Position numbers and translations under genes: made by a program | Part shown: positions 57,994 to 64,000 of the stretch, in pieces | How positions within the stretch are numbered: the first letter of the stretch is position 1 | Layout of the letters: each line of letters starts with the position of its first letter | Origin: Ulva prolifera | Taxonomy: Eukaryota; Chlorophyta; Ulvophyceae; Ulvales; Ulvaceae | Direction: 5' to 3' | DNA length: 64,000 nucleotides | Assembly: GCA_023078555.1 (NCBI GenBank) | Contig: CM041200.1 | Coordinates: forward strand, 7,355,361 to 7,419,360 | Notes under the pieces: generated by a model | What the model was told of the DNA's origin: nothing | The model's input: only the letters and a program-made list of their open reading frames with translations | Databases searched by the model: none

Positions 57994-59229
57994 GGGAATG
58001 TGGTTGTGCGCGGATGCTTCGCTGTGGCTGGGTGTTCCTCCGCAGTTCGTGGACTGCGTGAGACAGTCAGTCTGGGACTGATCAAGCCGGCTTGTCCCGT
58101 TTGTATGCGGAAAGTTTCTACGCTGCTCCTGTGCGGGCCGGGCTGGGCGTGATGTGATCCAGGCCCGATCTGACCTGATCCAGAGCCAATTTGGAAACTT
58201 CCGAAGGGGTGTGGGTCATAATGTACCTGTGTTTGGGCCATAATATGTACAGGAGATCCGGTGTAGCGCAATGTTCAGTTATGGTCTTGGCGCTGCTTGG
58301 CTATTGCCGCGGTCTCCACTGCAGTTCGATTGAAGCAGCGATGGCAATCGCTGCTGCTTCCAACTGTGCATGGAGCGATGAAGGTGCCAAGAATGACATC
58401 GTAGCGTCATCCGTCCGCGGTAATCAGCCGTTCATACCAAGAATCAAAGCTCTGTTTTGACAGTTTGCGTATTGCTTTTGAGAAAGAGCAGGATGCATGT
58501 TCTCGAGATGTTGCGGAACATCGACAATTCAAGCAACGCTGAAAATGAACCAGCGCGCTGCAGTGCAGCAACAGCGCATCTCAGCTGCTTGCCACAGCGG
58601 ACAGGTATACCTTACAAGATGTAGATGGAGCGCCTGGCACCTTTTCGCAACGCAAATGCACCTGCGTCAGCGTCTCTGATACGTCGCCCGCCGCTATATT
58701 TGCGACTGCCTCCTGCATTTGCTAGCACCCACTGGGTGATAAAAGCATCGCTTCCTGTAGTAAGTCCTGGAGTGCGTCAGCATTGACATTTGTGTACATG
58801 TCTCGTGTGGGCTTGAATTAGACACAAGAAGTGCTGATGCCCTTGTTTCTGGCAGCCCGCCACCGTTGCTGCCCTTGCACCCTTCACAAATACTATCTAC
58901 AAATATTTGTCGCCATTTCCTAGGCGAGTTAGAGGTGGCAACCGTGGAGTGTCCTTGCTTCCTGCTCGCGCATGGTGCCGCGAGGTCAAGCGTCTATGTA
59001 TGTGTCCCCTTCGATGCGGCCTTGGCCAACTGCTCCAAGGCAATGGCGTCATCAATGTAGTTCAGCGGGATGAAGGAGCTCCCCGCCAGAATCACAATTG
59101 AAACCTTCCAGACCTGGAACGTGCCAGCCCGGTATGCACACGGTGGTAGAAGTCGCGACGGTAATGCAGGTGCGCTTCACACGAATTGTGAGCTAGAAAA
59201 TTTTCATTTCTCAGTGCTTCTGGTGGCTG
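57994..59229. other. Intergenic region, no gene recognised
   Basis: No frame with coding-like composition exceeds about 90 codons, and no known motif is visible. Confidence 0.45.
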
Positions 59230-60067
59230 GTATTTGAAGGCAGCCAGGTGCTGCTCGCAGGTGTGGGAGACGATGGGCAGGCATCCCTGGGAAGCTGCCT
59301 CCCTAGTCTCACGCAGCTCACCTCCCTGCACCGACTCGACCTGTGGCTTGAGGACGTCGGGCTCGGTCTGCCCGTATGTGACCCGGGCTCGCGGCCCGCG
59401 CTGGGCATGCTGCGCCCATCGCCGCGCTGACTCAGCTCACCAACCTGAGCCTCCAAGTGGTGCGGGGCGTCATGCCGGCGAGAGCGCTCGCGCTGCAGCT
59501 GCCCAGCCTGACCCGCTTGTAGCGGCTTGTCCTGCATGGGGTGCAATTCGACGAGGCAACCGAGCTGATGTTGTGCCTCAAGCCACTCACGCGCCTGACC
59601 GTGCTGGAGGTGGGGGTGTGCCCCATGAACATCGGGACGGTGCGCGCGTTGCCAGCACGTGCAGCATGCAAACTGCAGCTCCGGTACGCGGAGGTCGCGG
59701 CCAGTGCACGCAGGCGGGACAGGCGAGAGGGGTTCCCGGGCCGCAGGCGTGGGAGGCGTGGGTGGAGGGGCTGCGGGATCTCCCGGGTCGGGGGCATTAC
59801 GTGTTTCGTGGCCCTGAAGTTGACGCGGCGGCCGCGTGCGAAGCGGTGCGGCAGGATCTGGTCGTCCGCGGCGCCCGCGTATCTCAGCGGTGCCGGGAGG
59901 TGGTGTTTGGTGGGTCGGACGACAGTAGTGACTGTGCAAGTGGCGAGGACGAGATCCTCTCCACTTGCTGCCGATGCTGTGGGCTAGTCCGCGTGCTGGC
60001 AGCTGGGATTTCTGCGTGTGCTGGCCGTGATGGGTGTGCACGAATACTCACCACCCAGGGCGGATAG
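59230..60067 (+). pseudogene. Decayed leucine-rich-repeat protein
   Basis: Leucine-rich-repeat text is spread over three frames. Frame 1 near 59299-59380 reads SLTQLTSLHRLDLWLEDVGL. Frame 0 from about 59405 reads LTQLTNLSLQVV...LPSLTRL, then an in-frame TAG at 59520-59522, then RLVLHGVQF and LKPLTRLTVLEVGV. A third frame from about 59735 reads WVEGLRDLPGRGHYVFRGPE. At least two frameshifts and one stop break it, unless undetected short introns explain them. Such repeats normally form protein-binding solenoids. The original gene's full length and partner are unknown. Confidence 0.5.
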
Positions 60068-61163
60068 AGTCTAGAGCGCACGTACTCAAGTGGCGCACGC
60101 CATCCATGGGAGCTGTGGCGTAGACTCACACTCATGAACTGAAGTCGATCTTTCAGAAGCTGATGTTTCACGCCTCAGTCTGGCAGCACCGGGTCCGTGA
60201 CTCATAGAGGTAGAGCCCATGCATACAGCAGAGCAATGTCACCAGCCAGCAGATGTAAGTGTTTTGCTGTCACATGGTGGGCATTTACATGTGCTATAGC
60301 CCTAGGAATTCCTTAAGCTAGGCTGCAAGCTCTCTTACGCTCTTCAAAAAATGTAAATCTAACATGATAGCTGCTCGATTCATGGAATGTTGTACATCAT
60401 CATCGGGCACAATCGTCAGAGGCTAGTGCCTGAGGTCTGGGGGTCTGATGGAGCCAGCGGGAGTGCGAAACTGTGATGTACCCCCTACGCCACCGCGATC
60501 CCATTCATTCGCGCCTTCGTTTCTGTTGTACACAAATGGAGGTCACCTCACGTAAGACGGCGCTGCGCCTGCCAAGGACTCGGTCAGCCGGTGTCCTATC
60601 CAATACTGCTATTAAAGGTACCGTCATTGCCGTGCCTACGTCTGTTGGTGTCCGGGCAGAGTGAGCACATATGGGCGCGCATATGCTCATGCACGCTTTG
60701 AATGGCGATCCTGAAGCTTTGCCAAAATGAAATAAATTTTATATCATATGCATATCTCGCTATGTACGTATGTGAGGTGAAGATTTGCGGGCATTCTCCC
60801 GTGCTTCTGGTGATGGTCGTGTTTTGAGTCAGCACATCTACAACGCGTCTCCACCACTGGCAGTCAGCTGATCTGGCATGTCACTCATAACAGATCTAAT
60901 CGCGATCAGCGTTTGGCCATGAATTCAAAGATTCCTGGCATGGTTGTGCACGGGTACGCATGCGCACGAGGCAAGCTTACGATGAAACAGGGCATCGCAC
61001 ACGCGGAGATGACCCGAGGCCTACTCCCTGACAGATCATGTTGGCCGCGCCACGTCTCTCCATGGAGCTCCAGGGGAAGTTCGCATCGCACGCAGTGGCG
61101 TATCTCGAGATACGTGATCGACATCGGCCACTTTTCTGCGCCTGTGGGAGCCAGTGCGGCCAG

Positions 61164-61226
61164 CAGTTGATTCGGGTGAGATTCGGTTTCAGTGTTTGTT
61201 TTCTCCCGTTCGCTCTTTTGTAAAGT
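61164..61226 (+). mobile_element. LINE 3'-tail fragment
   Basis: About 60 bp (agttgattcgggtgagattc ... cgctcttttgtaa) match the 3' tail of the LINE at 11279-15005, here in plus orientation. No target duplication was found. Confidence 0.6.
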
Positions 61227-61984
61227 GCGGCCAGCATGCACATGCACACACCCCCACATGACCTGAAGACGCTTTATAAGTATCTGGCAATGTTTGTCTG
61301 TTGACCAAGCCATGCATGGTTTGCAGACTGTCCCTACGCACACCTGTAGCTATCTCCTGGCCCAGCACGTTACGCCAGAGCGGCGAACGCAGTCTGGAAC
61401 GGTGTCGTGATATGCTACCTGGAGCCGTGCTCAGCTCGCCTCGTAAGCACGAGGAAGGCGAAAAGACGTCGAGGTGTGAAGGCGTCCCGCGTCCCATGCC
61501 CGGCCTCGAACAGGGCACGGCGATCGAGCATGGAGCCAGCAAGCTCCGCATACTCAACGCCTGGCGCCTCCTGCGGCACAAACCTGCATACAAGCCATGC
61601 CATACAATGATACATATGCGACAACTCCGTGCCCTTCTAGTCTGCGCATGTGCCGTCGTCCGGAGGCACCAGTCCTGTCCTCTCCTGTGAAGCGCCTGTG
61701 CCCATCCTGCTAGCTGCCAGTGTGCCGTGCTGTGGCCAGTGTGCTGTGCTGCGGTCCTTACTCATCAGCGCTGGCCTGCTCCACATTCAGCCCACACATC
61801 AGGGGCGACACATCCTGTCGAATGGCATCTCCTGTGAACGGTGGTGTGCAACGGCCCGGGCATGTCCGGTATCATATGGCAAGCTCATGCATATGTCAGC
61901 CATGTCTGTCAGCCGGAACGGAAGCGGCAAGGGCCACCGGTAATTTGACTGTCTTCCTTCATGATTCTCACGCACACCAGTGCA

Positions 61985-62100
61985 ACGGGTGCGGTTGCAT
62001 GGGTGTGTTGGCATGTGCTCCGTGTTGCTGATTGCGTGGGTGTGCGGGTCCCCTGGTTGTTGTCCGCCCAATAGTGCTTGTCTGCAGGCAACCGTGCTCC
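61985..62100 (-). repeat. Dispersed SINE-like repeat, diverged inverted copy
   Basis: In reverse complement the order gtgtgcgg, cctggttgttg and gcttg...tgc blocks follows the repeat at 28378-28490, but with many changes. Confidence 0.4.
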
Positions 62101-62187
62101 CCACACCGGCACCGCCGCTGAAGAACTCCCTCCGGCCGCTACTTCAAGTTCACCCCCTCCTGCCTCCTCGCCATCAGCACACGCATA

Positions 62188-63330
62188 ATGCATTCTTCAT
62201 CGCGGCAGATCGCCGGCACGGCCAGCCATGCCTGTACCCCTACGCCTCCTCCAACACCCGCCGCACGCACCTCACCCGGCGCCGGTGTAATTCTGATTGG
62301 TCTGCTGGCCTCCTGTTGCCACATTCCCTTCGCCGCAGGCCTGCAGCTCCAGCAGGCCCTGCTCACTCCCCCCCCTGATTCTCATCATCCCGGTGTCCAC
62401 CCGCGCCCCCTGCCTCCTCCGCATGCATCAGCGACTCGCCGGATCGTTCCCGGCGACGTCGTCGCCGCAGACACCGTGTCTTTCCTCCCGCAGCCTCCAG
62501 AAGACCCCGAGGACGCTCCCGAGCAGATACCACGAGCCGGAAGAGCTTCCACGTCTTCGGTGGAGCATGGCCTTGTGAGCGGCGGCGGACACGGGCTGCA
62601 GGCCGCGGCGCGGGTGCTGATGCATGGCCGGCACCGCCCCCGCGCCGCCGCCCAGTGCAACCGCTGCACCATCTTCCAATGCAACAGCCTCCAATGCGAC
62701 GGCCACTGCAAGCGGCGGCGGCCGGGGGGGCAGCGGCCACAGCTCTTCGCCTGCACCTACCGCCAGCGCTTCATGGACCCGCCCCTCCCGCCCGTGCCGT
62801 GTGTCGCCGACGAGGGGTGCGAGGGGTTTGGGGGGACCTGCGACCGTGCGGAGGGGGTGTGCGTGTGCGAGATCGAGGACGGCGGCGAGTTGTTCCTGGA
62901 GATCTGCACCCCGAATCCATCTGGCATTGTTGCCGGGGATGTGCTGGACTACGATGTTGGGGTCACGGGCGAGGTCCCTGTGGGGGCGGCTGATGATGAT
63001 TATGATTATGACTCTGCGCGTGGGGCGGGGGGGCCTGCCATGGCGGCGGAGGGACCTGGGGGGCCAACCCCTGCAGGGTTTGGGGACGATGCGGGGGACG
63101 CTCTCTCTCCTGGCCTGGGTGTAGTGGACCCTTCATCAACAGGCGAGGGGGGGGAGGGGGGGGATGGCACAGGGGGGAAGGAGATGAATGAGGATGGTGG
63201 CGGAGAGGATGATGGGGACGGCAGCACGCTTGATGCAGATGAGTCTGTGGGTAGCGGAGGAGGAGGGTGGGATTTGGAGCCGTCACCTCCACCGCAGCCT
63301 GCGCCTTCGTCGCGGCGGCCTGTGAGCTGA
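62188..63330 (+). CDS. Cysteine-rich protein with acidic Gly-rich tail, unknown function
   Basis: A 380-aa frame with very high third-position GC, strongest from 62620 onward. Family not recognised. The order is a Pro/Thr-rich N-terminus; a hydrophobic stretch (VILIGLLASCCHIPFAAG, residues about 34-51) that could be a membrane or secretion segment; and a Cys-rich middle, residues about 155-245, with CNRCTIFQCNSLQCDGHC followed by CVADEGCEGFGGTCDRAEGV and CVCEIED, the latter spaced like an EGF-type loop. The acidic, Gly-rich tail (DDDYDYD, GGGEDDGDGSTLDADE) ends SSRRPVS. A secreted or cell-surface role is inference. The 5' end is uncertain: a ctgcag acceptor near 62600 would allow a shorter last exon. 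The tail could instead be disordered nuclear-type sequence. Confidence 0.5.
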   Translation: MHSSSRQIAGTASHACTPTPPPTPAARTSPGAGVILIGLLASCCHIPFAAGLQLQQALLTPPPDSHHPGVHPRPLPPPHASATRRIVPGDVVAADTVSFLPQPPEDPEDAPEQIPRAGRASTSSVEHGLVSGGGHGLQAAARVLMHGRHRPRAAAQCNRCTIFQCNSLQCDGHCKRRRPGGQRPQLFACTYRQRFMDPPLPPVPCVADEGCEGFGGTCDRAEGVCVCEIEDGGELFLEICTPNPSGIVAGDVLDYDVGVTGEVPVGAADDDYDYDSARGAGGPAMAAEGPGGPTPAGFGDDAGDALSPGLGVVDPSSTGEGGEGGDGTGGKEMNEDGGGEDDGDGSTLDADESVGSGGGGWDLEPSPPPQPAPSSRRPVS

Positions 63331-63634
63331 CGTGTGTGGTGGCGCCGCCGCAGCTCTCGTGCGCCCTAGCCACTGTATATGTACACGCACTATAGGGAGC
63401 GCCTTGGTGGTGACGGTAGGAGAGGGGCATCCAAGTCGAAGGTACTCGGCCGTAAGAGTGTGAGGAGCAGGTTGAGTGTGGACTGCAAACATCTAGGCTG
63501 CAATATACTCCAAAGGACAGAAATCTTGGGAGCCAGACCTCAGAGCTCGCCTCTAGTGTGGCTTATGTTGGGCCCGGTCCACATGAGCGTTTTTGCATGC
63601 CGCCAGGGAGCATGCATGTATGCGCCGCCGCCGC

Positions 63635-63861
63635 GCAGTGTATGCGCCTCCCCATGCACAGGGTTGAGTGCTGTGGCCGTGGGGCGTTTGATGCATTTGT
63701 GGTTGGTTGTTGTCTGGGGTTTTTTTGCTGTGTTGCTTTCTTGTGGTTGCTGGTGTGGCAGCCGGTCGCTGGGTTGGCTTGATGTTGTTTGTTTGCTTTG
63801 CCATACAATGGCCAGATATGTGTAACTTGATGCGCAGTGTATGCGTCTCCCCATGCACAGG
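63635..63861 (+). repeat. 28-bp direct repeat, 199 bp apart
   Basis: gcagtgtatgcg-c/t-ctccccatgcacagg occurs at 63635-63662 and 63834-63861 with one mismatch. The sequence between is T/G-rich and non-coding. Confidence 0.8.
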
Positions 63862-64000
63862 ACTGCGTCTACAATTTGTGCTCAGTGGCAATGCAGGTGC
63901 ACTGCGACCGCCCCATGTGCCTGCATGCATTGTCTACACCTGCACTCGAGCAACCTGTCAGCTGTAGGCAGTAGACTCAGTACCTGCAGCATGTTGTCAC

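Larger units (their letters stand above)
60068..62187. other. Intergenic region with repeat fragments
   Basis: This contains a LINE tail fragment and a SINE-like repeat. A short minus-strand frame (61624-61415, ...PRRLFAFLVLTRRAEHGSR) might be a helicase or transposon remnant but is too short to assign. Confidence 0.4.

Noticed and set aside
58497-59101. Possible minus-strand decayed LINE (AFITQWVLA-like text)
   Set aside because: The resemblance to the LINE C-terminus (KGAFVQWALRV) is too short and is interrupted by stops.
61415-61624. Minus-strand frame ...FTPRRLFAFLVLTRRAEHG...
   Set aside because: A faint resemblance to Helitron/PIF1-type helicase text, but 69 codons with no helicase motif is not enough.

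Overview
This is nuclear DNA from a eukaryote, most likely a green alga (chlorophyte). Coding exons are very GC-rich at third codon positions. Genes are split by many introns that start mainly gtgcgc, gtgtgc or gtgcgg and end tgcag or catgcag. Introns and spacers are full of TGCATGCA. The species cannot be named from the sequence. There are no operons, CRISPR arrays, or rRNA or tRNA genes that I can see.

The backbone is a family of receptor-like protein kinases: an N-terminal beta-helix-like domain, one membrane segment, and a cytoplasmic kinase domain. Five copies or fragments are present. Gene B (+, 30.7-39.7 kb) has the complete domain set. Gene D (-, 9.9-3.5 kb) is intact in nine phase-consistent exons (1200 aa). 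Gene C (-, 48.1-41.8 kb) is a near-identical sister of D broken by a 19-nt deletion. Gene A (+, 0.5-2.4 kb) keeps only the kinase exons. A fourth kinase fragment (+, 15.1-27.5 kb) is split by a transposon. Genes A/D and B/C are convergent pairs inside a segmental duplication of about 11 kb (525-11268 and 37885-49529).

Mobile DNA is layered on this backbone. An 11,664-bp CACTA element (15225-26888) has a 3-bp target duplication, matching 25-bp ends, and two multi-exon genes whose splice phases all agree (a 1274-aa tnp2-type transposase and a 670-aa protein of unknown family). A non-LTR retrotransposon with an uninterrupted 1197-aa reverse transcriptase ORF lies at 11.3-15.0 kb. There are two PIF/Harbinger-like elements (40646-41573 and 52136-52608), one of them carrying a nested 95-bp retrotransposon tail. 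A 1.4-kb element with 93-bp inverted ends lies in gene B intron 1. A short dispersed SINE-like repeat recurs through the window.

The right-hand third holds a HEAT/ARM-repeat protein gene (+, about 52.0-58.0 kb), a decayed leucine-rich-repeat gene (59.2-60.1 kb), and a cysteine-rich, acidic-tailed protein of unknown function (62.2-63.3 kb). Sequence from 27.6 to 30.7 kb, 49.5 to 51.9 kb and 60.1 to 62.2 kb shows no convincing gene.
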